NCBI GenBank assembly: GCA_902534325.1
Contig: CACAPQ010000002.1
Span: forward strand, 1 to 64,000
From: Paracoccaceae bacterium
GTDB lineage: Bacteria; Pseudomonadota; Alphaproteobacteria; Rhodobacterales; Rhodobacteraceae
Reading direction: 5' to 3'
DNA length: 64,000 bases
Part shown: positions 17,315-26,458 of the stretch, piece by piece
Position numbering within the stretch: position 1 is the first letter of the stretch
How the letters are laid out: each line of letters begins with the position of its first letter
Notes under the pieces: model-generated
Databases searched by the model: none
What the model saw: only the letters and a program-made list of their open reading frames with translations
Told to the model about the DNA's origin: nothing
Translations under genes and position numbers: made by a program

Positions 17315-18043
17315 ATGAGCGTCAACATAATCTGTATGAAGTGGGGCGACAAATATGGGCCCGATTATGTCAATAAGCTCTACAATATGGTTTCAAAAAA
17401 TCTTACGAAAAAATTTCGTTTCATATGTTTTACTGAAAATGAAAAAGGCCTGAATAATAGGATCGAAACTTTTCCTCTGCCCTCGATTAAAATGCCAAAG
17501 AATAAACCAGAGCGCGGATGGAGAAAACTATCAATCTTACAGAAAGACTTGAATGGATTGAAGGGAACATGCCTGTTTTTAGATTTAGATATAGTTATAG
17601 TTGATAATATAGATCCTATATTTGAATTAAGCGGTGAGTTTTTAATAGCTTTTGATAAACGCAAAAAAAAATCTTCGATCGGAAACTCATCAGTTTTCCG
17701 GTTTGAAGCAGGGGCGCATCACGATATTTACGAAAATTTCAATAATAACTCTTCCACAATTTTAAGCATATTTAGAAATGAACAAGCCTACTTGTCTGAT
17801 ATGATTGTAAAAAAAGGAATTTTTCAATATTGGCCAGAGGGCTGGTGTCCAAGTTTTAAATATCATTGCGTACCTAACTTCCCTCTTAACTACTTCTTAA
17901 CCCCTAAAATTCCTATGGGTGCAAAAATTATACTTTTTCATGGGCTGCCTGAACCAACTGAAGCTGCAGAAGGGAAAAGTGGTAAGTGGTATCGTTATAT
18001 TAAAAAATCTCCCTGGATAAATGAACATTGGCTAATTTCCTGA
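17315..18043 (+). CDS. Putative glycosyltransferase
   Basis: 242-residue cytosolic protein with features of a GT-A fold transferase: an N-terminal Rossmann-like strand (VNIICMKWGDKYG), a DxD-type metal site in CLFLDLDIVIVDN (about residues 86-98), and a C-terminal FHGLPEPTEA. That C-terminal motif resembles the closing segment of bacterial GT8/GT32-like transferases encoded near surface-glycan genes. It is divergent from the dioxygenase gene. It is the only glycosyltransferase-like gene in the left EPS locus. Donor and acceptor are unknown. Confidence 0.65.
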   Translation: MSVNIICMKWGDKYGPDYVNKLYNMVSKNLTKKFRFICFTENEKGLNNRIETFPLPSIKMPKNKPERGWRKLSILQKDLNGLKGTCLFLDLDIVIVDNIDPIFELSGEFLIAFDKRKKKSSIGNSSVFRFEAGAHHDIYENFNNNSSTILSIFRNEQAYLSDMIVKKGIFQYWPEGWCPSFKYHCVPNFPLNYFLTPKIPMGAKIILFHGLPEPTEAAEGKSGKWYRYIKKSPWINEHWLIS

Positions 18044-18105
18044 ACCTAAATTTTTGATTTTAGTCACCTCGCAAAATCAACATTAATATCGTAAAAAAAT
18101 CTAAA

Positions 18106-18339
18106 ATGGTGAAGAGTATTGTTTTAGAGCCCAGCTATCTGCAATTGTTCAAAGGTCGTTATTCACCCCATAGAATTGCGCCGTTGAAAAGAATAGTGCC
18201 GAGATATGTTGCCATTTTGTCTGATGTAGAACAAGAAAATATGGTGGGAAGTGTGAAGCGAACAAAACAACTATATGGTCGAGTTCTGCCTGTACATTAC
18301 GAAAGAGCCAGGCAAAGAGCGTATAATTTTATCGGCTAA
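18106..18339 (+). CDS. Small hypothetical protein upstream of flagellin
   Basis: Possible 77-residue basic protein (many Arg, Lys and Tyr) with no signal peptide, membrane segment or recognised motif. It lies between the glycosyltransferase-like and flagellin genes in the same orientation, 62 bp from the first and 125 bp from the second. The ribosome-binding site is poor (an A-rich tract only). It may be a real small gene, a remnant or chance. Confidence 0.35.
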   Translation: MVKSIVLEPSYLQLFKGRYSPHRIAPLKRIVPRYVAILSDVEQENMVGSVKRTKQLYGRVLPVHYERARQRAYNFIG

Positions 18340-18414
18340 CGAATTGTTTTTTATTATTTTAATTTATTAAATTAAAAAATTTAAATTTTTTTTCCAAAAA
18401 AGCTAAACAATTCG
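18340..18414. repeat. Inverted repeat in the flagellin leader
   Basis: Ten-base perfect arms CGAATTGTTT (18340-18349) and AAACAATTCG (18405-18414) flank 55 bases of almost pure A/T, ending 50 bp before the flagellin start. It could be a transcript stem, a protein site or a weak terminator of the small upstream ORF. No role can be chosen from sequence. Confidence 0.5.
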
Positions 18415-18464
18415 ATATTTGGGTCGTTTATCCTTATTGCGAAGACTATATTGGAAAATTTATA

Positions 18465-20621
18465 ATGGCAAACATAGGTGTTGCGAAAGCAAGTATTTAT
18501 GCTGATCTATCAGCGACGAAGTTCGAAAAAGAAGCAATCAAGGCTGTTGAAAGGGTAGCCAAGACAAGGACAAAAAGTTCTTCAGGCGATCAAGTAAAAT
18601 TCTCAGCAATGGAAGATACTTTACGCTTGGACATCGCAGCGAAAAGCGGCGCCATACGATCCATGACCGCCGCCCAGGGTTACCTTCTCGCTACAATGAA
18701 TGCGTTAGATAGTGGCGACTACATCTTAAAAAAACTACACGATATTGCAGTGCAGGCTTCTGATGGTAATAAAACCACCAATGAGCTTTCCGCTCTTGAT
18801 GTTGGCGCTGAAATTTTAGGTGACGAATTTCATAATCTGATGACCACAGCCAATTTCAAGGGCAAGCCAGTATTCAGCGGAACAAATACTAACATGAAAA
18901 TTGGGACTGGCGTTCAAGATGCCGCAATAGATATCGGTGTTAAGCAAGTAGAATATGACGACCTTTATGATCATATTAACTCGCCTGAAAACTCAATTAC
19001 AACTGGGACCACTTATGAAATTACAAAGCCTCTGACAAATGATCAAAAAGAAACGATTTTAGCGAGAACTTCCGGGTTAAATGCAGCGCAATTAGTTGTG
19101 GGAGCCCAATTTACAGTTATTGACCAAGCTGCCAATCCTAATTCAGAGGGCATCCACACAAAGGATTTATATTATGTCGATGGAAACAATACCGTTACAT
19201 TTGATCCTACTGCGATTGTATTATCCCCAGACACCGACTTCAAAAGCGGTTATTTAGATATCACGATCTCAAACAATGCAGAGACTTCGGATGATCTCAA
19301 TATAATTTCAGGAAATGGTTTATCCGGATCTATCGTTAAAACTGGAAATGCAATACGTTATGTTGATCCTACTCATGGTAGTATGCATATTGGTAATATT
19401 AATCCATCACTACATGGACAAGATAGTAAAGGTCTACGAATTAATTTCTTTGATCAGATAATTATTCCAAATACTTCTACTATTCTTAACGGCGACTTTA
19501 GCAATGGATTAGCAAACTGGACCGCTTATGAGGACAGGGTTAACTTCGGAAATAATTTTACGCTTGCAGACGGAAGCTCAATCCCAACTCCAACTGACTT
19601 ACAAATGGCGACAGTAACCTATGACCAGGGTTCAGGAAATCCTCATCCCAGCGTTTTGCGTAACGATAATGTTGCGCTTTCATCAATGCCAAGCTTTGAC
19701 GTAAATGTAGACAACGGTAAATTAAAGCTGGAACAGGGACGTTTTAGTGTCCAAGTAGGTTACGGTATTGTGCATGGACCCGCGGCAGTGAGCGATACTT
19801 TTTCTGCAACGGTAGGAGATGTTCTTCGATTAGATTATACTGCTACTGGTAATCATGATGATTACCACGTGGCAGGTTATGTTTTTAATACAACAACCAA
19901 TGCAATAACTTTAGCAATAAATGAAACGGGTACGACTGGCAGTGGAAGAAAGTCCGTAGAGATTACTGAAGCTGGTAATTATCGATTTGTTTTCGTAAAC
20001 GGTACTTTTGACAGAAGCGGTGGACTAGTAGTAGGAGCCGATATGACAATTGATAATATTGAGTCAGAAAAACAATACAGTATTCCCGATACCGCTATTC
20101 AACAACTTCTAAGGTCAACTTCTTACTCAAGCTCAAGCGATAATCAACATTTCGTAAAAGATGTTTCTATTTCAGCGAATGATGGAACAAATACAATTAG
20201 TGATACTTCAAAAATATTTAATACAGAATATGAAGGTAAAATAATGGTTGCCCCAACGCTTAACCTTGAAAAACCAGTTAGCTTTGGGGCTACTAACAGT
20301 TTAGGACCAGGAGGCGCTGCAGATCCATCTGTTGTCGTATCAAAAATTGAAGAAGTTCAAACCCGCATTGGCTCGGCAAAAGCTGAAGCCAAAGCTCATT
20401 ATTCTGTTTTAGAAAGTGCGATTGAATCATCAACCGACATGCGCGCTCAATTTTTCTGGGGAGCAGACGCAATCAGTGATCCAGAATTTTTCGCAGACAC
20501 TGCTTACTTTGCCAAACAACAGATCATGCAGAACAATGCTGCCGCCATCTTGGCACAAGCAAATAAAAGTCAGGGCGGCCTTATGACACTGGTAGACTCT
20601 CCAAATGTGATCGAAGCCTAG
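18465..20621 (+). CDS. Large flagellin-like protein with carbohydrate-binding-like insertion
   Basis: 718-residue protein framed by flagellin ends; ordinary flagellins are about 270-500 residues. The N-terminal D0/D1-like helices include MTAAQGYLLATMNALDSGDY and LHDIAVQASDG (about residues 65-105), matching the 'ELAVQAANGT' core of flagellins. The C-terminal helix region (about 625-718) includes VQTRIGSAKAEAKAHYSVLE. The middle (about 150-610) is beta-rich. From about 342 to 545 it resembles a jelly-roll module of the kind seen in CBM4-like and PEP-CTERM-type proteins (NGDFSNGLANWTAYEDR, ending in MTIDNIE). There is no signal peptide, as expected for type III flagellar export. No other flagellar gene lies in the window. 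Confidence 0.75.
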   Translation: MANIGVAKASIYADLSATKFEKEAIKAVERVAKTRTKSSSGDQVKFSAMEDTLRLDIAAKSGAIRSMTAAQGYLLATMNALDSGDYILKKLHDIAVQASDGNKTTNELSALDVGAEILGDEFHNLMTTANFKGKPVFSGTNTNMKIGTGVQDAAIDIGVKQVEYDDLYDHINSPENSITTGTTYEITKPLTNDQKETILARTSGLNAAQLVVGAQFTVIDQAANPNSEGIHTKDLYYVDGNNTVTFDPTAIVLSPDTDFKSGYLDITISNNAETSDDLNIISGNGLSGSIVKTGNAIRYVDPTHGSMHIGNINPSLHGQDSKGLRINFFDQIIIPNTSTILNGDFSNGLANWTAYEDRVNFGNNFTLADGSSIPTPTDLQMATVTYDQGSGNPHPSVLRNDNVALSSMPSFDVNVDNGKLKLEQGRFSVQVGYGIVHGPAAVSDTFSATVGDVLRLDYTATGNHDDYHVAGYVFNTTTNAITLAINETGTTGSGRKSVEITEAGNYRFVFVNGTFDRSGGLVVGADMTIDNIESEKQYSIPDTAIQQLLRSTSYSSSSDNQHFVKDVSISANDGTNTISDTSKIFNTEYEGKIMVAPTLNLEKPVSFGATNSLGPGGAADPSVVVSKIEEVQTRIGSAKAEAKAHYSVLESAIESSTDMRAQFFWGADAISDPEFFADTAYFAKQQIMQNNAAAILAQANKSQGGLMTLVDSPNVIEA

Positions 20622-20680
20622 AATTTGGTGTGAAATTGCAAATTTTTGGTTAATTTTAGAAAATATAGATAAGATTTTCT

Positions 20681-20737
20681 TTGACATACCATATGTAGAT
20701 GTATCACAACACTCTAGACTGCCCAAAAAAGAGGCAG
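20681..20737 (+). promoter_or_regulatory. Candidate promoter and leader hairpin of the nucleobase permease
   Basis: A TTGACA hexamer lies at 20681-20686 with AT-rich -10 candidates (for example TATCAC at 20702). A hairpin CTGCC-N9-GGCAG at 20719-20737 lies in the predicted leader, about 30 bp before the permease start. The good ribosome-binding site ACAGGAG lies 8-9 bp before the ATG. A purine-responsive leader is possible but not shown. Confidence 0.35.
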
Positions 20738-20768
20738 ATATTGGAAGAATAACCTACAGGAGAATTTT

Positions 20769-22088
20769 ATGACCTCTACATCTGACAATATTTATAGCGA
20801 TGCGAATAATACGCCGCCGCTAGCAACAGCTGTACCCCTCGGACTGCAGCATGTTTTGGCTATGTTCGCTTCAAATGTAACTCCCTCGATCATCGTTGCA
20901 GGTGCAGCGGGTTTAGCTTTTGGTGGTGCAGAACAAGTCTACATGATTCAAATGGCTATGCTCTTCGCCGGTATAGCAACCCTATTTCAAACCATTGGTG
21001 TTGGACCAGTTGGATCCCGCTTACCGATCATGCAAGGTACGAGCTTTGCCTTCGTTGGTGTGCTTGCCGGGCTAGCAGCAACCCAGGGATTAAGCGTTGC
21101 TCTCACTTCCTGTATTATTGCAGGCTTAATTCACTTCGCACTTGGATCTGTAATAATTAGTATAAGATCTTGGTTCCCACCGCTAGTTACAGGTCTCGTT
21201 ATCTTAGCGATTGGTCTATATCTTATCCCAGTAGGTATAAAATATGCCGCTGGTGGTGCCGCAGAGTTTCAAATGACTGCGGAAAGCTTCGGTTCGCTAA
21301 AGCATTGGGCTGTCGCACTGACAGTTATAATTGTTGCCTTAGTTGTGAAGTTTAAGGCTTCAGGCACATTATCAAGTGCAGCAATTCTGATTGGTTTAAT
21401 TGCAGGCTATGTCCTTGCCTACATTTTGGGTATGGTTTCTTTTGGCGGTGTTGCCAAAGCCAGCTGGATTACAAGCCTCCAGGTTTTACCATTTGGATTT
21501 GAATTCAATTTAGGTGCGGTTATAGCAGTGACCCTAATATCAATTGTATCTGCAGTCGAAACAGTGGGTGACACCTCTGCAACAACCAAGGCCGGTGCCG
21601 GTCGCGATGCAACAGATGATGAGATATCTGGGGCAACATACGCGGATGGACTTGGAACAGCAGTCGCCGGTGTTTTTGGCGGATTGCCCAACACCTCGTT
21701 CAGCCAAAATGTTGGTATTGTTGGGATGACAGGCGTAATGAGCCGTCACGTTGTCACAATCGCCGGTGTAATTATGGTTATTTGTGGTCTGTTACCAAAA
21801 ATTGGTGCCATAATTGCTTCAATGCCAATGCCAGTTTTAGGCGGAGGCGTTATTGTGATGTTTGGAATGGTTGCAGGCGCAGGCATGAATGTGATGTCTG
21901 ACGTCAAAATGACCCGAAGAAACATGATGATTATAGCGATTTCCTTGACAGTTGGCTTGGGGTTGAACCTCGTACCAAGTGCAGTTCAGTATCTACCAGG
22001 GGTTTGGAAAACATTGGCCACCTCTGCGGTAGCCCCAACTGCATTTTTAGCTATCGTATTAAATCAAATTCTTCCTGAAGATGAATAA
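20769..22088 (+). CDS. NCS2-family nucleobase:cation symporter
   Basis: 439-residue inner-membrane transporter of the xanthine/uracil permease family with about 14 hydrophobic segments. The family signature QGTSFAFVGVL (about residues 94-104) and the loop NTSFSQNVGIVGMTGV (about 304-319) bound the substrate site. It would import xanthine, urate or uracil with a cation. No catabolic enzymes flank it, so the exact base cannot be assigned. It has its own promoter candidate and ribosome-binding site and ends at a strong terminator, so it is probably monocistronic. Confidence 0.9.
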   Translation: MTSTSDNIYSDANNTPPLATAVPLGLQHVLAMFASNVTPSIIVAGAAGLAFGGAEQVYMIQMAMLFAGIATLFQTIGVGPVGSRLPIMQGTSFAFVGVLAGLAATQGLSVALTSCIIAGLIHFALGSVIISIRSWFPPLVTGLVILAIGLYLIPVGIKYAAGGAAEFQMTAESFGSLKHWAVALTVIIVALVVKFKASGTLSSAAILIGLIAGYVLAYILGMVSFGGVAKASWITSLQVLPFGFEFNLGAVIAVTLISIVSAVETVGDTSATTKAGAGRDATDDEISGATYADGLGTAVAGVFGGLPNTSFSQNVGIVGMTGVMSRHVVTIAGVIMVICGLLPKIGAIIASMPMPVLGGGVIVMFGMVAGAGMNVMSDVKMTRRNMMIIAISLTVGLGLNLVPSAVQYLPGVWKTLATSAVAPTAFLAIVLNQILPEDE

Positions 22089-22110
22089 TTAAAAATAATA
22101 CTAAACGGTG

Positions 22111-22146
22111 AAATGACCCTTGGGAAACTAGGGGTCATTTTTTATT
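22111..22146 (+). terminator. Rho-independent terminator after the nucleobase permease
   Basis: Stem AAATGACCC with matching GGGTCATTT, a loop of about 12 bases, and a T-rich tail starting 20-25 bp after the permease stop. Confidence 0.88.
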
Positions 22147-22206
22147 TCAAACCTATTAATTCTTTGTATTATAATTATACCATGAGCTTTTGTGTGAGAG
22201 ATTTTA

Positions 22207-23046
22207 ATGACAAAACTTCTATCTCGAGAACAAGTTAATCAATATCATAATTCTGGATTTGTGAGCCCAGTAGATGTTTTAACTCAAGACGAGATTAAAC
22301 AGAGCATAGAAGAAATAGAAAGTTTCGAAGAAGAAACCGGGCAGCCAATAGATTTTCCGCATAAGTCACGATGTCACCAGCTGTTTGCTTGGGCAGACTA
22401 CTTGGTCCATCACCCCAAAATTCTTGATGCTGTTGAGGATATTATTGGGCCAAACATTCTATGTTATCATGCCACACTTTGGGTGAAACCCAAACAATCC
22501 AACTCATTCGTAAGGTGGCACCAAGACGGTACATATTTTTTCCTCGATCCAGCGAAGCATATAACAGCGTGGGTAGCACTTACAATTGCCGATGAGGAAG
22601 CAGGTTGCATGCAGGTCATTCCAGGCTCTCATAAAAATGATTTTTTTGACCATAACGATGATGCAAACCCAGACAATATGATCCCAAGAGGTCAGGGATT
22701 AGCCATCGAGGTGGAGACTGAAGCAGCTGTGGGAATGCCACTTCAAGCTGGGCAAATGTCCCTTCATCATACAAAGCTTTTTCATGCATCTTTTAACAAC
22801 ATGAGAGATACAAGAAGAATTGGCTTTGGAATTAGCTACATACCCACAGACGTGAAGGACATTGGAAATACACCAGCAAACGCACTCCTCGTAAGAGGCG
22901 AAGATAGATATAATAATTTTTTACCAGAGAAAAGATTAGAGTCTCCTGGATCTCAAAATCAGCTCGATTACCACTTGGGCCTAATGAAACAATTCCGTAA
23001 ACGACAAGATGAAGGCGCTTCGTTTTCAAAGGCCAAAATCGAGTAG
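22207..23046 (+). CDS. Phytanoyl-CoA dioxygenase-family oxygenase
   Basis: 279-residue Fe(II)/2-oxoglutarate oxygenase with an intact triad: His105 and Asp107 in VRWHQDGTYF, distal His193 in KLFHASFNN, and Arg204 in the following DTRRIGFG for the co-substrate. Asp in the HxD motif argues against a halogenase. AGCMQVIPGSHKND is the usual core strand. This branch is abundant in marine bacteria with unknown substrates. It lies convergent to the galactosidase operon with only 11 bp between the stops. It is not closely related in sequence to the dioxygenase at 16 kb. Confidence 0.82.
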   Translation: MTKLLSREQVNQYHNSGFVSPVDVLTQDEIKQSIEEIESFEEETGQPIDFPHKSRCHQLFAWADYLVHHPKILDAVEDIIGPNILCYHATLWVKPKQSNSFVRWHQDGTYFFLDPAKHITAWVALTIADEEAGCMQVIPGSHKNDFFDHNDDANPDNMIPRGQGLAIEVETEAAVGMPLQAGQMSLHHTKLFHASFNNMRDTRRIGFGISYIPTDVKDIGNTPANALLVRGEDRYNNFLPEKRLESPGSQNQLDYHLGLMKQFRKRQDEGASFSKAKIE

Positions 23047-23057
23047 TAATTCATTAC

Positions 23058-24974
23058 TTAAATCACATCTCGCGTAACTGACTGGGGTGGGAAAGTGCGA
23101 CCCGCAACTTCAACACTAGTTGTTCCGTAGTTAAACCAAAACATTTCATTTGAAGTTTCTCGACGCCGCAGGCCCTCCGGCATTTCGATAACTTTGATTT
23201 CCGCTTTTAAACAAATCTCATTAAAAACTTTTGTAAGAGCTTCTTGATCAAACCAGCCACCCAAATAAGTTATGTTTCCCGCAGATACTGCCGCTAAATC
23301 TCCGTTTGCCATAATACGAAATGGATGATCAGAAGACTCTAAAGCCTCACTCCATCCCTTTACCGAACCGCCGCCCTCTAATAGAATTGGCATGTCAGGT
23401 CTTAGTGTTTCAACTCTAGTTGTCGTCACATTTATTTTTGGTAAGTTTGGACCGAGGGGCCTATTTATCCCAAAGTTTTCTGTTGAGCTTCCTGACCGGG
23501 GACCTACTACAGTTGGGCCATCCCTTTTTGAAAACCGCTCTTTTAAATCGTCACTCATATATAGCAAACCTGGAGCAACAACTAATTTGTGCTTAGAAAA
23601 ATCATCCTCAGTCGACAGAATATCTACTGAAAGACCAAGCCCTCTAAGCGCCCGATAATTGTCATAAATTAGGTCGAAATATTCCAGGCCCCTGCCTTGT
23701 GGTAAGGTTCGCCACATCCAGTCAGATTGATAGTCAAATAGCAATGCCACCTCAGAGATGCATTGCTCGACGTCTGAAGCGTCAGCAATTTCTTGAGCTA
23801 CTCGAGTTGCTTCAATGATCGCTGGAGCATCGGCATTATCTGGGCGTAGAAGGCCTGCATGCATCTGTTCTTGAGCGAAAGGAGCTTGTCGCCACCTAAA
23901 GTAACAAACCGCCTCAGCTCCATGCGCAAAAGCTTCCCAAGACCATAATCTAATCATGCCTGGTAAAGGTGAGGGATTATACGGAGCCCAATTTACTGGC
24001 CCAGGTTGTTGTTCCATAACCCACCATCGACCCTTACCAACTGTTCTATAAAGATCATGATGAAAAGCTTGAAAATCAGGATCACCCTGTCGAGCAAAGG
24101 CCTGCTTAAATTCATCTGGTGCCACAACACGATCTTCTAAAAATCCAAGAGGATAACTATCCCAGCTCGCTATATCTAAGTCATCTCCCACTTTGAAATG
24201 ATCAAACTCTGTTGTTTTGCCCATGAAATTATGGGCGATGGGGGCATCAGAATATGACTTGATAATGTCTGTCTGAAGGCGGTTGAAAGAAACAACTTGG
24301 TCAGAACTAAACCTCCGAAAGTCTAAGACATGAGATGGGTTAGGTTGGGTTACCGTAAGATTTGGCAAATCAATTTGATCAAAGTTCTCATATTCCATTG
24401 ACCAAAAAACATTGCCCCAGGCTTCATTGAGTGCCGATATATCGCCATCATTCCCACTTCCTGCATACCGAACCCTGAGCCAATTTTTAAATGCCGACCT
24501 AGCTGAATCACTATAAGAATGAGTAGTATCATGACAGGAATATTCATTATCGGTCTGCCATGCTCCCACATGAGGGTTTTTTCCATATCTTTCTGCCATG
24601 AGCGTAACAATACGAACGCACTCGTCTCGATAACCTTCATGGCTGAAGCAATAGTGTCGCCTTGATCCAAATTTTCTCGGCCGCCCCTCTTTATCGATCG
24701 CAAGCATATCTGGATGCTTTTCCAACATCCACCTTGGAGGTGTTGCAGTAGGCGTCCCAAGCACCACACTCAACCCAGCAGTCCCCAGTATATCGATAAT
24801 CTCATCAAGCCACTCAAATTTTAGCTCGCCAGGTGATGGCTCCATCTTGGACCAAGCAAATTCGCCAATTCTTACCCAGGACAGACCCGCCTCGGCCATT
24901 CTTTTTGCATCCTCTTTCCAGAGATTTTTAGGCCAATGTTCAGGATAATAGCAAACACCGAGAGTACGTTTCAT
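23058..24974 (-). CDS. GH42 beta-galactosidase
   Basis: 638-residue glycoside hydrolase of family 42, close to the usual 650-690. It opens with the TIM-barrel signature LGVCYYPEHWP. The acid/base Glu is in DNEY (about residue 144) and the nucleophile Glu in VMEQQPGPVNW (about 321). A trimerisation-type domain (about 390-580) and a small C-terminal beta domain follow. There is no signal peptide, so it acts on imported galactosides in the cytosol. It is encoded immediately after the GH4 gene (20-bp gap) on the same strand, so the two form one operon facing away from the ABC importer. The product is galactose plus an aglycone. Confidence 0.92.
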   Translation of the reverse strand: MKRTLGVCYYPEHWPKNLWKEDAKRMAEAGLSWVRIGEFAWSKMEPSPGELKFEWLDEIIDILGTAGLSVVLGTPTATPPRWMLEKHPDMLAIDKEGRPRKFGSRRHYCFSHEGYRDECVRIVTLMAERYGKNPHVGAWQTDNEYSCHDTTHSYSDSARSAFKNWLRVRYAGSGNDGDISALNEAWGNVFWSMEYENFDQIDLPNLTVTQPNPSHVLDFRRFSSDQVVSFNRLQTDIIKSYSDAPIAHNFMGKTTEFDHFKVGDDLDIASWDSYPLGFLEDRVVAPDEFKQAFARQGDPDFQAFHHDLYRTVGKGRWWVMEQQPGPVNWAPYNPSPLPGMIRLWSWEAFAHGAEAVCYFRWRQAPFAQEQMHAGLLRPDNADAPAIIEATRVAQEIADASDVEQCISEVALLFDYQSDWMWRTLPQGRGLEYFDLIYDNYRALRGLGLSVDILSTEDDFSKHKLVVAPGLLYMSDDLKERFSKRDGPTVVGPRSGSSTENFGINRPLGPNLPKINVTTTRVETLRPDMPILLEGGGSVKGWSEALESSDHPFRIMANGDLAAVSAGNITYLGGWFDQEALTKVFNEICLKAEIKVIEMPEGLRRRETSNEMFWFNYGTTSVEVAGRTFPPQSVTRDVI

Positions 24975-24994
24975 TTCAAATAATCCTTAATTAA

Positions 24995-26362
24995 TTACCC
25001 ATATGATGCACTTGATTTCAAAAACTCTGGAAGCCAATCTCCATGTGCATCGAGAAGATCGTCAACCATTTGCCAGATTTGCTCTAAATCTAATTCCGCA
25101 CCAGTGTGGGGGTCCATCATTGCAGCATGATAAACATACTGCCTATCTTGCGCGACAAGTGCTTTCACCGTTAACTCTTGAACATTAATATTCGAGCGCA
25201 TGATGGCAATTAATTGAGGAGGAATATCAGTTACACGATTTGGGTGGATGCCTTGTGCATCAATTATGCAGGGCACTTCAACTGCGCACCCTTCTGGGAG
25301 ATCAGGAATGAAACCTTTATTTGAAATATTTCCATAAATAGTACTGGTCGTGTCCGTCCAAACAGAATTGATAATTTGAGATGCATACTCAACAGAGTTG
25401 GGAACTTCTATTTTTCCCTGAGACGTAAATTCTTCAAGCTGATTTTTCCACTCTTCAATTTGTTCCATACAACGTTTTGGATATTCATCTAAAGGGATGC
25501 CAAATTTTTCAATAATATCCTCTCGCCCTGTTTTGATAAACCAGGGTACGTATTCAGCAAAGTGTTCTGAACTCTCAGTCGCAAAATAACCAACGCGCTT
25601 CATCATTTCATAGCGAACTTTGTTGGGGCAACGTGCATGCGTCATACTTTCAGGGCGCGGAAAAAAACCGTCTTCATATCCCTTTTTTAATGCTGGATAA
25701 AGATCATTGTAACTTCCATCATCAAGAAGCTCTTCAAATTTAAGAAAGTACGCAACATGATTTATACCTGCCGAAAGATAACGAATTTTACTGACTGGAA
25801 TTTTTAAGTCAGATGCCAGTTCATTCACTGTATGCTGAACTGAGTGACATAGACCCACCTGTTTGATTTCTGGATATTTCTTGGTAATGGCCCAAGTATT
25901 AATAGCCATGGGATTTACATATTGGAGCATTATCGCATTCGGACAAAGCTCAAGCATATCTTCACAGATTTTCCATAAGTGAGGAACGGTTCTCAATCCC
26001 CGCATAATTCCCCCTATGCCAATTGTATCGGCAATGGTCTGTCGCAAACCAAATTTTTTTGGTATTTCGAAGTCAGTAACGGTGCATGGCTCAAAGCCTC
26101 CAATTTGAAAAGCAACAACAACAAAATCTGCTCCCCTTAAGGCCTCTTTTTGATCAGTGTGAGCGGAGCATGTCGCTTGAACTCCAAGGGAGCTAACAAG
26201 TTTATTAAAGACCATTTCGCTTTCCAATAGCCGCTGCTCATTTATATCCATTAAAGAAAAATGTGCGCCCTTGAGAGCTTCCCATTGCAAAACATCCCCA
26301 ACAATATTTTTCATAAAAACAGTCGAACCAGCTCCGACGAATGCAATTTTTGGAAAACTCAT
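24995..26362 (-). CDS. GH4 alpha-galactosidase/alpha-glucosidase
   Basis: 455-residue NAD- and Mn-dependent glycosidase of family 4, the MelA type. The N-terminal Rossmann motif is FVGAGSTVFMKNIVGD. The metal-binding Cys is in GLCHSVQHT (about residue 174) and the metal His in AGINHVAYFLKFE (about 203). MelA-like length and motifs favour alpha-galactosides, though alpha-glucosides cannot be excluded. It is cytosolic. Its promoter region is shared with the divergent importer ATPase gene and contains a LacI-type operator; the GH42 gene follows downstream. Confidence 0.9.
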   Translation of the reverse strand: MSFPKIAFVGAGSTVFMKNIVGDVLQWEALKGAHFSLMDINEQRLLESEMVFNKLVSSLGVQATCSAHTDQKEALRGADFVVVAFQIGGFEPCTVTDFEIPKKFGLRQTIADTIGIGGIMRGLRTVPHLWKICEDMLELCPNAIMLQYVNPMAINTWAITKKYPEIKQVGLCHSVQHTVNELASDLKIPVSKIRYLSAGINHVAYFLKFEELLDDGSYNDLYPALKKGYEDGFFPRPESMTHARCPNKVRYEMMKRVGYFATESSEHFAEYVPWFIKTGREDIIEKFGIPLDEYPKRCMEQIEEWKNQLEEFTSQGKIEVPNSVEYASQIINSVWTDTTSTIYGNISNKGFIPDLPEGCAVEVPCIIDAQGIHPNRVTDIPPQLIAIMRSNINVQELTVKALVAQDRQYVYHAAMMDPHTGAELDLEQIWQMVDDLLDAHGDWLPEFLKSSASYG

Positions 26363-26402
26363 AATTAATGCACCTTTAGGACAAATTTAATGCCTTGAGA
26401 CA

Positions 26403-26446
26403 TTGACATATAGACAAAAAAAATCTCTTTATTGTAGCGCTAACAT
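26403..26446 (+). promoter_or_regulatory. Importer promoter with LacI-type operator
   Basis: A consensus -35 TTGACA lies at 26403-26408. Seventeen bases later is a weak -10 region (TCTTTA/TTTATT, around 26426-26433). The operator-like palindrome TTGTAGCGCTAACA (26432-26445, symmetric core TAGCGCTA) abuts it, where a repressor would block transcription. A near-identical site occurs at the binding-protein promoter at 30687. The core is typical of LacI/GalR-family operators. The region also serves the divergent GH4 gene. Confidence 0.72.
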
Positions 26447-26458
26447 TGGGGGGTGGAC

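Noticed and set aside
21419-21749. Overlapping ORFs on both strands within the nucleobase permease
   Set aside because: The NCS2 frame has all family motifs; the others are shadows lacking ribosome sites.
24350-24769. A 139-codon minus-strand ORF inside the GH42 gene
   Set aside because: Same strand but wrong frame; the GH42 frame carries the catalytic motifs through this region.
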